Program-made: the position numbers and the translations under genes | Shown: positions 25,217 to 34,184 of the stretch, one piece after another | Layout: each line of letters begins with the position of its first letter | How positions within the stretch are numbered: position 1 is the stretch's first letter | Notes under the pieces: generated by a model | The model's database searches: none | What the model was told of the DNA's origin: nothing | The model's input: only the letters and a program-made list of their open reading frames with translations | Origin: CBDCWQ01 sp965223435 | GTDB taxonomy: Bacteria > Myxococcota > Kuafuiibacteriia > Kuafuiibacteriales > Kuafuiibacteriaceae | Direction of reading: 5' to 3' | Assembly: GCA_965223435.1 (NCBI GenBank) | Contig: CBDCWQ010000022.1 | Location: 496,001 to 560,000, forward strand | Length of the DNA stretch: 64,000 nt

Positions 25217-25449
25217 CAGTCATTTTGGCCGTCTACGATGAAAGGACGGCAAAGGCCAGAGGTCCTAGCGTCCGGAAAGACGGATCGGCGAGATCCGAAA
25301 TCTGCGATCCAGAGGCTCTGTCCAAGCAATCATACGCCAATTGCCATCACCGCGGTCCTACATTCGTCTACGTGAGTTCGGCCGTGCTTGCAGTGGGGCA
25401 GGGAGCGACTCAATTGAGTCCCGTCGGCACTCGCCACCGATCGGGAAGA

Positions 25450-26280
25450 TCAATAGGGTTCTATGCTCCCATCCTGGAAGAGCTTGACGTTCAGGAGCAA
25501 TTGAATCGTCCCGGCCGAGACCCAAGCCTCCCGAATCAGTCCGTACGGGAGAGCGACGGCGGTCCCAGGGGGATCAATCTTCAAGTGGAAGGTCTCTTGG
25601 CCGACTTTGGACAACGTGAGTTCTACGTTTTCAGGCGCCCTTTGACTCGTGTTCCCGATCCTTTGCCACAAACGGCCAGCCAGCTGAACCTCCAAAGTAT
25701 CCGCGCCAGAAATCTCGTGAGTTGCGGCAATAAGGGCCAGCTTTGCGCCTCTTGAACCATCCATCAAATGCCTCTCCGCCTCATCGGGATTCATCCAATC
25801 CTTTCCATAACTTGTTCGCCGCACATACTCTATCACGTGCTGCTTGTCCTTCTTCTGCGAGACGACAGCCACCAGATGACGACTCGCTGGAACATTGACA
25901 CACACGACGACCTTCTTATCCCCCAAGGGGACGATCTCGATATCCGCAGTCAACGTACTGGGCACAAGGTAAAGACTCTTCACTTCTTCCAATTTCGCCC
26001 TAACACCGTCCGCGTTATCAACGCCAATCACATCCTTCGCAACTTTGATCCCTTCACAATTCTTTTTCTCGGAGACTCCAAAGAGAAGACAGCCGCCGAT
26101 CGCGTTCGCAAACGCTGCTATGTCTCTGCATGCTTCCATGTGCTTTTCGCGTTTTTTCTCACTCTTGCTGTCCGTCGGAAACTCTTGCTTGAAGTCCAGC
26201 ACGAGGGACTCAGGTGTCTCGTCCAATTTCACCACATCGCAAAAGTGCGTCTTGGTATGAATGAACTTCGGTTCTGGCAT
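25450..26280 (-). CDS. AlbA_2 (Schlafen-type) domain protein
   Basis: 276 residues from the ATG at 26280, preferred because GAGGTG lies 6 bases upstream; the frame itself is open to 26346. Residues ~25-140 form an AlbA_2/Schlafen-type nucleic-acid-binding domain: LVLDFKQEFP, then IAAFANAIGGCLLFGVSE, with EIVPLGDKKVVVCVNVPAS near the end of the domain. The C-terminal half has no recognised domain. Such proteins occur as regulators or as parts of defence systems; the setting next to AIPR suggests the latter, but this is inference. No Schlafen RNase or helicase domain is present. Confidence 0.75.
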   Translation of the reverse strand: MPEPKFIHTKTHFCDVVKLDETPESLVLDFKQEFPTDSKSEKKREKHMEACRDIAAFANAIGGCLLFGVSEKKNCEGIKVAKDVIGVDNADGVRAKLEEVKSLYLVPSTLTADIEIVPLGDKKVVVCVNVPASRHLVAVVSQKKDKQHVIEYVRRTSYGKDWMNPDEAERHLMDGSRGAKLALIAATHEISGADTLEVQLAGRLWQRIGNTSQRAPENVELTLSKVGQETFHLKIDPPGTAVALPYGLIREAWVSAGTIQLLLNVKLFQDGSIEPY

Positions 26281-26431
26281 GGTCACCTCACCACGAGTCC
26301 ATAGACGGGAGGCTTGGTCAAGAATCCAAGCGAGTTTCTTATCCAAGTTGAAAGATTCAGACCGGACGTGGTGACTGCGACACTCTCGTAGCTTCGTTCT
26401 GGGCTAGGGGCGGGAAACCGGTTCGGTGGAG

Positions 26432-26620
26432 CTATGCGAACAACTCAAGTAACCTTCGAGCCGACTGCGGCAATCCTTGATTCTTGAGGGTCTCCAGCAC
26501 CTCACGGACCGACATCGGTGGACTCTTGAGGGACGAGGCCTGTTCTGAGACCACCTGCGCGATTCGGCCTGGACTCAAATCGATGGAATCAAGGACAAAG
26601 TCATCGGGATGCTGGGTCGA
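26432..26620 (-). pseudogene. C-terminal remnant of a PIN-domain protein
   Basis: The frame ending at TAG 26432 reads HPDDFVLDSIDLSPGRIAQV then MSVREVLETLKNQGLPQS, the characteristic end of a class of PIN-domain toxins or nucleases (after the last acidic residue of the PIN fold). The catalytic part is missing; the sequence loses homology near 26620 where IS91 DNA begins. The antitoxin partner is not present. Confidence 0.6.
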
Positions 26621-26800
26621 TAGGCGAAATAAGCAATGCGGCCAGGGGTATCAGGTTCTTTGGATAGGGTTTCCTCATGGAGGGTGTTGGGGACAAGCGC
26701 ATTAGAACCTGTGGTGTAGGCATGAATAAGTCCTTGGGTATGAGGCTTTTGTCGGCAGAGGAGATAGGTTCCGGGACCTCCAAGCAGAAGGAGGCATTTC

Positions 26801-26816
26801 GGTGCCGTGTGGCACC
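26801..26816. repeat. Terminal hairpin of IS91-type copy
   Basis: GGTGCC-GTGT-GGCACC lies just downstream of the transposase end. A similar hairpin (GGTGC CGAA GCACC, 39287-39300) holds the same place in the other IS91 copy, suggesting an origin or terminus element of rolling-circle type. Confidence 0.5.
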
Positions 26817-26832
26817 GCGGTTGAGTCATGGT

Positions 26833-27014
26833 TCAGGCCGATATGCCTTGGAAAGGAAGCGAGAGTTGATGGGGCGGTCCACGAGCACGGATGGAGTCCA
26901 TGGCCCAACCAAGCGATCTTCGCTCCTCACGCGGTTCGTTGACGGCCCCGACCGGTCGCACGTGACCACCGCACTTCGGACATCGTTCGGCGTCTATGTC
27001 GTAGACCCGCGCAA
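26833..27014 (-). pseudogene. IS91 transposase, C-terminal part (split gene)
   Basis: Reads ARVYDIDAERCPKCGGHVRP to GPPHQLSLPF, matching the end of the IS91 protein at 39318-40657, including its zinc-binding CPKCGG. Joined to the piece ending at 29605 it restores the frame exactly, so the gene was whole before the serine-recombinase element entered. Confidence 0.85.
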
Positions 27015-27050
27015 ACACAACAGATCTACAATACAAGCCGAACCCGCTTT

Positions 27051-27518
27051 TTGCGGGTTCACTACCCCTTTCATCCACTCTTTGGACAAGAACTGGAGAT
27101 CATCCGAGAAAGAAAGGACGCCATTGGGACCAGTGACGGTGAGTACCAATGCCGCCGTCCGGAAGACAAAGACGGTCGCAGCCTGTGCATCCCCCGCTGG
27201 ATGTTTGATGAGACGATTTGCAGGCGAATGAAGGTGCTGGAAGACTGCACGCCGCCCTGGAAAACTCTGTCAGACCTCCGGACATTGCTCGCCTCTTCCG
27301 GGTGCATGCGTGGTGCGGCAGGCGCCCCTGTGCTGTCTTTCAGTGATGAAGAGGTTGAAAAGACAGGTAACGGGTCGGCAGCTCTGCCTTCCGGAGCAGG
27401 GGCAGCAGGCACCCAATTGGGGTTCCATCCCGACAAGAATACAGGAGCAAGTGAAGACACATCTTTGCGGCCTCATTTTGAGAGCTGCGCGGCTTCAGGC
27501 AGAGGAACCTCGGCATGA
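27051..27518 (+). CDS. Small partner protein of the serine recombinase (DUF5372-like)
   Basis: 155 residues, start probably the TTG at 27051 (no ATG nearby). The N-terminal ~60 residues carry HYPFHPLFGQE and IPRWMFDETICRRMK, shared with the protein at 1351-1794. The remainder is variable. Its TGA overlaps the recombinase ATG (ATGA), so the two are translated together. It is probably a mobility cofactor, but no activity can be assigned. Confidence 0.65.
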   Translation: MRVHYPFHPLFGQELEIIRERKDAIGTSDGEYQCRRPEDKDGRSLCIPRWMFDETICRRMKVLEDCTPPWKTLSDLRTLLASSGCMRGAAGAPVLSFSDEEVEKTGNGSAALPSGAGAAGTQLGFHPDKNTGASEDTSLRPHFESCAASGRGTSA

Positions 27519-29593
27519 GCGATAAAATTGGAGCCCGCCATTTGTCGCGGAAGGCGCTGGTCTATGTGCGCCAGTCTACTCCGCGACAGTTGAGTGCAAA
27601 CACCGAAAGCCGCCAGCTGCAGTACCGTATGCGGGAGCAGCTCCTGGATTTGGGATTCAAAACCGTGGAGGTGATCGATGAAGACTTGGGTCGTTCTGCG
27701 AGCGGAACCGTGACGCGCACCGGATTTGAACGGATGCTTGCGGAGGTTTCTTTGGGAGACATCGGCGTCGTCGCTGCCCGCGAGTTGTCGCGATTCTCGA
27801 GAAACAACCGAGAGTGGCAACAACTCGTAGAGGTGTGCCGGTTTGTAGATACGCTGCTGTTGGACCAGGATACAGTCTACGACCCAAGAAGTGGCAACGA
27901 CCGCCTTCTTCTCGGGCTGAAAGGCAACTTGAGTGAGTATGAGCTGGAGCTCTTGCGCGTTCGGGCCGCGGAAGCGCGAATCGCGAAGGCCAAACGGGGT
28001 GCATTCGTCACTCGTCCTTGTGTGGGTTACATCAAAGTCTCCAGGGATGGCCGTCTCGAGAAGAATCCCGATCAACGCATACAGCGTGCAATCACGCTCC
28101 TCTTCTCCAAGGCCCTGGAGCTAGGCAGCGCGCACGGGGCCATGACCTGGTTTATCGAGCAAGGACTTCAAATCCCCGTCGGGAAGGCCAACGGAGAAGT
28201 CAATTGGCGCTCTCCGGATTACACCCAGGTCCTCCGAATGCTTCGCAATCCAACGTATGCAGGTGCCTACGTGTACGGTCGTCGGAAGACAACCAACCGT
28301 CTAAAAAATGGCAAATTGAAGAAGGGTTTCCAACGGGTACCACAAGAAGAATGGCTGTCATTGCACTACGACCATCATGAGGCCTATATCACTCGCGAAG
28401 ACTTCGAGAGGCTTGGCAAGATGATCGATAAGAACAGGCAAAACAGTGCCGGGGCCGTGAAAAAGGGCGCCGCACTTTTGAATGGGCTCCTTCGCTGTAA
28501 ACGCTGCGGACGAAAATTGGGTATCCAGTACCAATCCCGCAAGCGGGGCCCAGCAGTGCATCGCTACATCTGCGGAAAGGCGGCTCAGTTCGGAAAGCCG
28601 ATGTGCCTAGGCTTCAGCGGCGTGGACATAGATGCACGTATCTCGGAGCTCTTACTAGACGCTGTAAAACCTGCCGCAATAGAGGCCTCCCTTTCTGCCT
28701 TTGAGGCTCAGAAGGACGAGCGAAAATCTGTTCTCAGAAGCTTCGAATCGGAGCTGACTGCAGCACGCTACGAGGCGGATCGCGCCCGCCGTCAATTTGA
28801 TGCGTCCGACCCCGAGAACCGACTGGTGACCGGCGAGTTGGAGCGCCGCTGGGAGATAGCGCTATCCAAGGTCTCCGAAACCGAGCAGAGGAAGAAGGCG
28901 GAGGAATCACGGCTGTCTGACACTACACCCATCGACAAAGAGAGCTTTGTCGAGCTGGGACGCAACTTGTCCAAAGTGTGGAATGCGCCGCGTGTGGATG
29001 CCCGGCTCAAGAAGCGCATTGCGCGAACGCTTATACAGGAAATCGTGGTCAGCACTTCGGAAGACAACCGCGCAATTGAGTTTCTTGTGCACTGGAAAGG
29101 TGGCGTCCACACCCAGCATTCCGTCAAGAAACACCCAGCTGGACGCAAACGAAGCGCCGTCAGGCTGGAAGTTATCACTGCGATCAAAGAACTTGCCCAT
29201 GTCTGCGACGACACCGATATCGCGAAGCATTTGAACAGCGACGGTTACCGACGACCCGGCGGTGACCCGTGGACACGCGCTGCGATTCGCTCCCTTCGAT
29301 CCAAGCACCAGATCGCCTGCCATTCGCGTGGTGAGCGCCAAGCGGCGGGTTACTTGATCCTTGAAGAGGCCAGCCAGCTGGCTGGCGTTTCTGTAACCAC
29401 TCTTCGGAAGTGCGCGCGGCGGAATGAACTTCCTGCGCTTCATCCGCTGCCACACGGTCCGTGGATTTTCCGCGCAAAAGATGTCACCGTTTGGGCAACC
29501 CTGCATGCAGAAAAAAAATCGAAGCCAGCAGAACCCAATTCAAAACAACTAAGCCTAGAGATTTCGGGCATGTACCAAGGAGGTGCAGTGTGA
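27515..29593 (+). CDS. Large serine recombinase
   Basis: 692 residues, intact. N-terminal catalytic domain with ALVYVRQST (nucleophile Ser), ARELSRFSRN and the YDPRSGNDRLLLGLKG stretch. Recombinase domain at ~170-290 (NPTYAGAYVYGR). Zinc ribbon at ~325-370 (LLRCKRCGRKLGI ... YICGKAAQFGKPMCLGF). Coiled-coil region at ~390-470, then a C-terminal helix-turn-helix-like segment (LILEEASQLAGVSVTTLRKC). It would bind and recombine the ends of the 2.59-kb element. The gene ends only 11 bp before the element boundary. Confidence 0.92.
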   Translation: MSDKIGARHLSRKALVYVRQSTPRQLSANTESRQLQYRMREQLLDLGFKTVEVIDEDLGRSASGTVTRTGFERMLAEVSLGDIGVVAARELSRFSRNNREWQQLVEVCRFVDTLLLDQDTVYDPRSGNDRLLLGLKGNLSEYELELLRVRAAEARIAKAKRGAFVTRPCVGYIKVSRDGRLEKNPDQRIQRAITLLFSKALELGSAHGAMTWFIEQGLQIPVGKANGEVNWRSPDYTQVLRMLRNPTYAGAYVYGRRKTTNRLKNGKLKKGFQRVPQEEWLSLHYDHHEAYITREDFERLGKMIDKNRQNSAGAVKKGAALLNGLLRCKRCGRKLGIQYQSRKRGPAVHRYICGKAAQFGKPMCLGFSGVDIDARISELLLDAVKPAAIEASLSAFEAQKDERKSVLRSFESELTAARYEADRARRQFDASDPENRLVTGELERRWEIALSKVSETEQRKKAEESRLSDTTPIDKESFVELGRNLSKVWNAPRVDARLKKRIARTLIQEIVVSTSEDNRAIEFLVHWKGGVHTQHSVKKHPAGRKRSAVRLEVITAIKELAHVCDDTDIAKHLNSDGYRRPGGDPWTRAAIRSLRSKHQIACHSRGERQAAGYLILEEASQLAGVSVTTLRKCARRNELPALHPLPHGPWIFRAKDVTVWATLHAEKKSKPAEPNSKQLSLEISGMYQGGAV

Positions 29594-29604
29594 GACACGC
29601 TTCA

Positions 29605-30870
29605 GAAGTTTTGCCCATGCAATTCGGTATGACATTCTCTCGGGGAGCATATTTTCCAAAGGAAACGCCAGCTGAAGCTTGAACGGTGGCTTGGGGACGA
29701 TGGCGCTTCTCCATTTTGCCGCCGGCGCGAGCACACCATGGAAGCGGACTTGATGCTGACGGGGCGGAGGTATGAGCCAGGCTAATCGCCGGAGGAACCG
29801 GACCGGCTCGAGAAAAACAACCGACTGTCCACTTTTGGCTTTTCGCCGTAGCGTAAGGGCGACGCGACCGTCGTCCGTTTCCCGAAGTTGGTCTTCCGCA
29901 AACGGAGGCCTTGCGACGTAGCGACACAGCTGAGTCCTTCTCTTCTTGTCGTGGGCGGGAATGTTCACCGCAGCGTGAACGCTAAAGCCACCATGCTCGA
30001 CGCCTGCCGTTGCAGGCAGAACAGCCTTGGTCGATGTGAGCATGGAAGGTGCTCTTTGGGCGCCGAGATACCACCGGTCCAGGGAGGTGACCTCCTTATC
30101 CTCGGCATCTTGGCCGACAAAGCCTTGCCTTTCGAGGAAGCTCTGCATACGCTGAAAGACATTCCTGGCAACTTCCATGAGGTCTCGTTGGATTGTCGGG
30201 AGGCATTGGTGAAACTTCGGCTCGGCCTCGTCATCGCCTCGAGTGAAGACGCCATCGATGACGATCAGGTGCAGGTGCGGGTGCACGGTCAGTGTCTTCG
30301 TGAATCGTTGGATGAACGTGACCGCACCGCACTGGACATTTTCGAGCCCCTGAGACTTCGCCCATGATTTCATCTGCCGAAAAACTTCGTCGACGAAGAT
30401 GCGAGCCATCTTGGATAGGACCTCTCCGCGGGCGGCCAACAGCCCCCTGAGCTCGAATGGTGGGGAGAGAACCCATTGCCGCAAAGACACGTTGAGCAAT
30501 ACGTGGTCAACGAGGTGAGCGGTTGTCTCTTCCATTCGCCGTGCCGAGCAGGATGGGCAGATCGCTCGACCCTTGCAGGAGAATGGGAGAGGGTGCTCGT
30601 ACTGACATTGCTCGCAGCGGAGTTTGATGAACCCGAACTCGGGCCGCCCGCAGGTCAAGTAGGTCCGGAATTCCTTCTCGACGAAGGCAGGGATGCCGCT
30701 CTCGGGGTTGTCGGGGTCGCGGAAGCTCTCGAGAAGCTCATCGAGGTGCCTTTCGACCAATCGGTAGAGGAGCGACTCTTGAGCCCATCTGGGACGGTAT
30801 TCTCGAAGGACGTGGGCACACCGACCCTGGTGATGGCGAATCTCGTGCCAGTATCGATGCCCGTGGAATC
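29605..30870 (-). pseudogene. IS91-family HUH transposase, interrupted
   Basis: The frame is open from a TGA near 30872 and reads from RYWHEIRHHQGRCAHVLREY into the IS91 body. Features: zinc finger (FIKLRCEQCQYEH ... RAICPSCSARR), the HUH metal motif HPHLHLIVIDG, then CRYVARPPFAEDQLRE and FHGVLAPAAKWR. No ATG is evident at the 5' end; an alternative start is likely. At WAKLL the gene is cut by the serine-recombinase element; the last 60 residues are at 26833-27014. Apart from the insertion no defect is seen. IS91 moves by a rolling-circle mechanism through a catalytic tyrosine. Confidence 0.85.
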
Positions 30871-31174
30871 ACTCCTCTTGCCAGGCTGGTGGCCGTCGGT
30901 TTTCGGACGTCCGTACGAAATCCGAACTTGCTCGAGTTGAGGTCGCCGTAAGACCCGGCTTCTGTGCGCGGCCCCGTCCGAGTTCGTGTCGAACCCCTGG
31001 GGAACCCCGTGGGGCATCTATCGCTCCGATGAGAGAAGTTGCCGTTCATGCCGACATTCAAGGAGCCCGTGGTGGCTCGGGCTGGTCGAGGCTAAGCAAG
31101 GAGTTGTGAAATGCGTCGTGGGTGTGTGCGCGCATGTTGATGAGCCCGAGGACTGCATTTTATACATGGACTGA

Positions 31175-31188
31175 AGGGGTCAACCCCT
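31175..31188. repeat. Hairpin at the outer side of the IS91 copy
   Basis: AGGGGT-CA-ACCCCT hairpin roughly 300 bp upstream of the transposase start, in a stretch (30873-31290) that holds no gene. It may belong to the IS91 end. Confidence 0.35.
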
Positions 31189-31289
31189 GTCCGATATTCA
31201 TTGCTCACATGCGGCAAGCTGTCGCTGGATGGGTAATTGAGATATGGTAGCTAGCGGTTGATGTTCTGCTCCGTGACGTTTTTTCGTTT

Positions 31290-31978
31290 TTCACGGCCCC
31301 GTCGGCCCGGCCATTTATCTGTGGCTGTTCCAAGATCTCGATGGCTTCTCCCTCGAAGACTACAAGCCATTCGCCAACGTCGAGGCGGGTTTTGACCGCG
31401 TCGTTCAGTTTCTCTGCGCGGCCATGTCGGAGAAGGGCCAGCAGGTCAAATGGCTCGACAAGAACACTTTCGCCATCCTCTCCCCCGACGACAAATCGGA
31501 GGTCACATTCACGACCGATCGCGATCTCGCCCGGGCGGAAGAGGGCCTTGAGTTGATGGGTCTCGACCACCCGCTGATGCTCGAAGCGCTGAAGCGATGG
31601 CAGGGGCTCGACCCCGAGATCTTCGGCGTTGCCGTCGATGGCATCGAGGGCCCCGCCGTGCTGTCGTGGTGGTTGATCCACACGCAGGGAAAGAACGGCG
31701 AGCACCGCTCCTTCGTCCAGCCCCTCGCCGTCGGTACCGACGGCAAGCGCGTCCCGAAACTGGAGCGCAAAGGTATAGATCTACTCAAGCGCCAGCCCGG
31801 GCCACCGGCTCTTTCCACGGACCAGCGACGGGAGATCCTCCACGACACGTTGGAGCCCATGATTCAGCGAGAGCTACACCACCGCGGCCTGGTTCCCAAG
31901 AACGGCGGCTACTCGTCGAAGCTGATCGGCTGGGTTGAAGTCGGTGGCGAGTCGGCTGGAAACGGAGCTAGCCCATGA
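31290..31978 (+). pseudogene. C-terminal remnant of an SNF2/DEAD-type helicase
   Basis: An open frame without start reads AIYLWLFQDLDGFSLEDYKP, then LDKNTFAILSPDDKSEVTFT and HPLMLEALKRWQGLDPEIFG. This resembles the C-terminal region of long SNF2-type helicases found in defence loci, downstream of the motor domains (recognised by style, not by a named family). The front is missing, replaced by IS91-side DNA. The stop overlaps the next ATG (ATGA), showing it was the first gene of the coupled operon. An ATG at 31424 could still give a 184-aa product. Confidence 0.55.
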
Positions 31979-32115
31979 GCACCGCACACCCGCAACCGAT
32001 GATGCTGAAGAATCTCACTGCTGGTGTTGTCGTCCGCTCGGTGAGCGAGGACGCCAAGTCCCGACGTTTGCCCGGGCTGACTGACCGGATCGGATCCACT
32101 GGGGAGGACGCATGA
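31975..32115 (+). CDS. 46-residue ORF coupling helicase remnant and recQ gene
   Basis: The frame starts within the previous stop (ATGA) and ends within the next start (ATGA at 32112). It reads MLKNLTAGVVVRSVSEDAKS in the middle, which resembles the N-terminal start of SNF2-type helicases of defence loci (LTAGxxVRG). It may therefore be a helicase gene reduced by internal deletion, or a genuine small protein. Double overlap with both neighbours favours translation. Confidence 0.5.
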   Translation: MSTAHPQPMMLKNLTAGVVVRSVSEDAKSRRLPGLTDRIGSTGEDA

Positions 32116-34184
32116 GCTACGATCGCGCACGCGCTCTCGAACTACTCCGAGTGGGGTCTGGCGTCTCCGGTGCAACGTTCCGCGACGACCAGGAAGAGGC
32201 CATCCAACACGTCGTCGAAGGACGAGGACGTTTGCTCGTTGTTCAGCGAACCGGATGGGGCAAGAGCTTCGTATACTTCATCGCGACGAAGCTCGTTCGC
32301 GAGGCCGGCGGTGGTCCGGCCTTGCTCGTCTCGCCTTTGTTGGCGCTCATGCGAAATCAGCTGGAGGCAGCAGAACGTATGGGCGTACGAGCTGCGACAA
32401 TCAATTCCAGCAATCAATCCGAGTGGGATGCCGTTGAAAAGGCGCTCCAGGACGATGACATCGACATCTTGCTCATCTCACCGGAACGCCTTGCCAACGA
32501 GTATTTTCGGACGAATGTACTCGCTAGTATTGCCGCACGCATCTCGATCCTCGTGGTTGATGAAGCACATTGCATCTCAGACTGGGGACACGATTTCCGG
32601 CCTCATTACCGTTTGCTTGAGCGCGCAGCGCGTGCCCTGCCTTCCACCGTTCGGCTGCTGGCCACTACTGCCACGGCGAACGACCGCGTCATGGACGACC
32701 TCCGGGTCGTGCTTGGCCCGGACCTACAGGTCTCGAGGGGCGATCTCAATCGAACTTCGCTCACCCTTCAGACCATTAGGCTGCCCGGTCAAGCTGAGCG
32801 ACTTGCGTGGCTCGCAGAGCAGTTACCGCGGCTCTCCGGAAGCGGAATCGTCTACACCCTCACGGTCCGCGATGCCGACCAAGTGGCCGCCTGGCTGAAA
32901 TCCGACGGGCTTGATGTCGAAGCGTACTCGGGGAAAGTAGAGGGGCGGGCTGAACTGGAACAGGCACTGCTGGAAAACCAGGTAAAGGCCTTGGTCGGCA
33001 CGACAGCGCTGGGGATGGGCTTCGACAAGCCGGATCTTTCCTTTGTAATCCACTATCAGACGCCCGGGTCAGTGGTGGCGTACTACCAACAGGTTGGACG
33101 TGCTGGACGCGCCCTGCCAGCGGCCTATGGCGTACTCCTGAGCGGCGACGAAGAAACGGACATCACCAACTTCTTCATCGAGAGCGCCTTTCCTACGCGG
33201 GAAGAGGTCGAGGCCGTTTTGGGGGCGCTGCAAGCTAATGCAACCGGGCTATCGGTTCCCGAACTGCTGGGAGAGGTTAACATCAGCAAGGGGCGCATCG
33301 ACAAGACTATCGAGCTTCTCGCTCTTGAATCGCCTGCACCACTAGCAAAGCAAGGAACGAAGTGGCAGCTGACCGCGGCCGATCTGGGCGAGGACTTCTG
33401 GACTCGCGCGGCGCGACTCACAGATCTGCGACGGGCTGAGCGAGATCAGATGCAGGAGTACGTGGACCTACGGTCCGGGCATATGGCTTTCCTGCTGTCG
33501 GCACTGGACAGCGATCCAAGCAACGTATCTCCACCATCGCTGCCCCTGTTGCCGACTACCACTAGCCAACCGGTCACCCAGCGTGCCACCGCATTCCTGC
33601 GTAGAACCAGTCTTCCGATCGAGCCCCGCAAGAGGTGGCCCGCTGGAGGACTTCCACAATACGGCGTAACGGGAACGATCGCTCAAAACGACCGTGCAGA
33701 GGCCGGCAAGGCACTTTGCGTGTGGGGAGACGCGGGTTGGGGCCAGCTCGTGCGACAGGGCAAGTACAGCGACGACCGCTTTTCCGATGAACTGGTGGCG
33801 GCCTGCAAACAGCTCGTCGAAGAATGGGCTCCGGATCCCGCCCCTACTTGGGTGACCTACGTGCCGTCACTGCGGCGTCCTACATTGGTTCAGGACTTCG
33901 CCGCACGCCTAGCCACCTCCCTTAACCTGCCGTTTCACGTCGCCCTCACAAAGACCGACAACCGCCCCGAGCAGAAGACGATGGCGAACAGTACGCAGCA
34001 AGCGCGCAACATCGACGGATCGCTCGCAATGTCTGGGGACTCGATTCCGGCAGGTCCCGTGTTGTTGGTGGACGACATGGTCGATTCGCGATGGACATTG
34101 ACGGTCTCAGCATGGCTTCTAGCACAAGCCGGAGTACCAAATGTTTGGCCATTGGCCCTAGCAATGACGGGAGGGGGCCAATGA
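32112..34184 (+). CDS. rqlH: RecQ-type helicase with phosphoribosyltransferase-like C-terminus (RqlH/PsyrT-like)
   Basis: 690 residues. Helicase motifs in order: FRDDQEEAI (motif 0), LLVVQRTGWGKSF (Walker A), VDEAHCISDWGHDFRP (DEAH and RecQ aromatic loop), LLATTATAND (motif III), GTTALGMGFDKPDL (V) and YYQQVGRAGRAL (VI). The C-terminal ~140 residues lack the RecQ HRDC and end in GPVLLVDDMVDSRWTLTVSA, the PRPP-binding loop of phosphoribosyltransferase folds. This fusion with a DprA-like partner next door matches RqlH/RqlI of pathogenic E. coli and PsyrT/PsyrA, a toxin-antitoxin pair also listed as anti-phage. By analogy it is the toxic DNA-acting component. The stop overlaps the next start. 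Confidence 0.85.
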   Translation: MSYDRARALELLRVGSGVSGATFRDDQEEAIQHVVEGRGRLLVVQRTGWGKSFVYFIATKLVREAGGGPALLVSPLLALMRNQLEAAERMGVRAATINSSNQSEWDAVEKALQDDDIDILLISPERLANEYFRTNVLASIAARISILVVDEAHCISDWGHDFRPHYRLLERAARALPSTVRLLATTATANDRVMDDLRVVLGPDLQVSRGDLNRTSLTLQTIRLPGQAERLAWLAEQLPRLSGSGIVYTLTVRDADQVAAWLKSDGLDVEAYSGKVEGRAELEQALLENQVKALVGTTALGMGFDKPDLSFVIHYQTPGSVVAYYQQVGRAGRALPAAYGVLLSGDEETDITNFFIESAFPTREEVEAVLGALQANATGLSVPELLGEVNISKGRIDKTIELLALESPAPLAKQGTKWQLTAADLGEDFWTRAARLTDLRRAERDQMQEYVDLRSGHMAFLLSALDSDPSNVSPPSLPLLPTTTSQPVTQRATAFLRRTSLPIEPRKRWPAGGLPQYGVTGTIAQNDRAEAGKALCVWGDAGWGQLVRQGKYSDDRFSDELVAACKQLVEEWAPDPAPTWVTYVPSLRRPTLVQDFAARLATSLNLPFHVALTKTDNRPEQKTMANSTQQARNIDGSLAMSGDSIPAGPVLLVDDMVDSRWTLTVSAWLLAQAGVPNVWPLALAMTGGGQ

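Larger units (their letters stand above)
27015..29604 (+). mobile_element. Two-gene serine-recombinase element inside IS91
   Basis: The flanks GACCCGCGCAA (to 27014) and GAAGTTTTGCCC (from 29605) join to give an uninterrupted IS91 reading frame; the same place in the IS91 copy at about 39500 reads GACCCGCGCAAGCAATTTCG. The insert is therefore 2,590 bp, with at most one or two bases of ambiguity and no long target duplication, as expected for a serine recombinase with a 2-bp core. It carries the small partner gene and the recombinase, with an 8-bp perfect hairpin (GAACCCGC/GCGGGTTC, 27039-27059) near the left end. Confidence 0.85.

Noticed and set aside
25225..25755. 176-codon plus-strand frame
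   Set aside because: Mostly antisense to the AlbA_2 gene; the open frame reflects codon bias of that gene.
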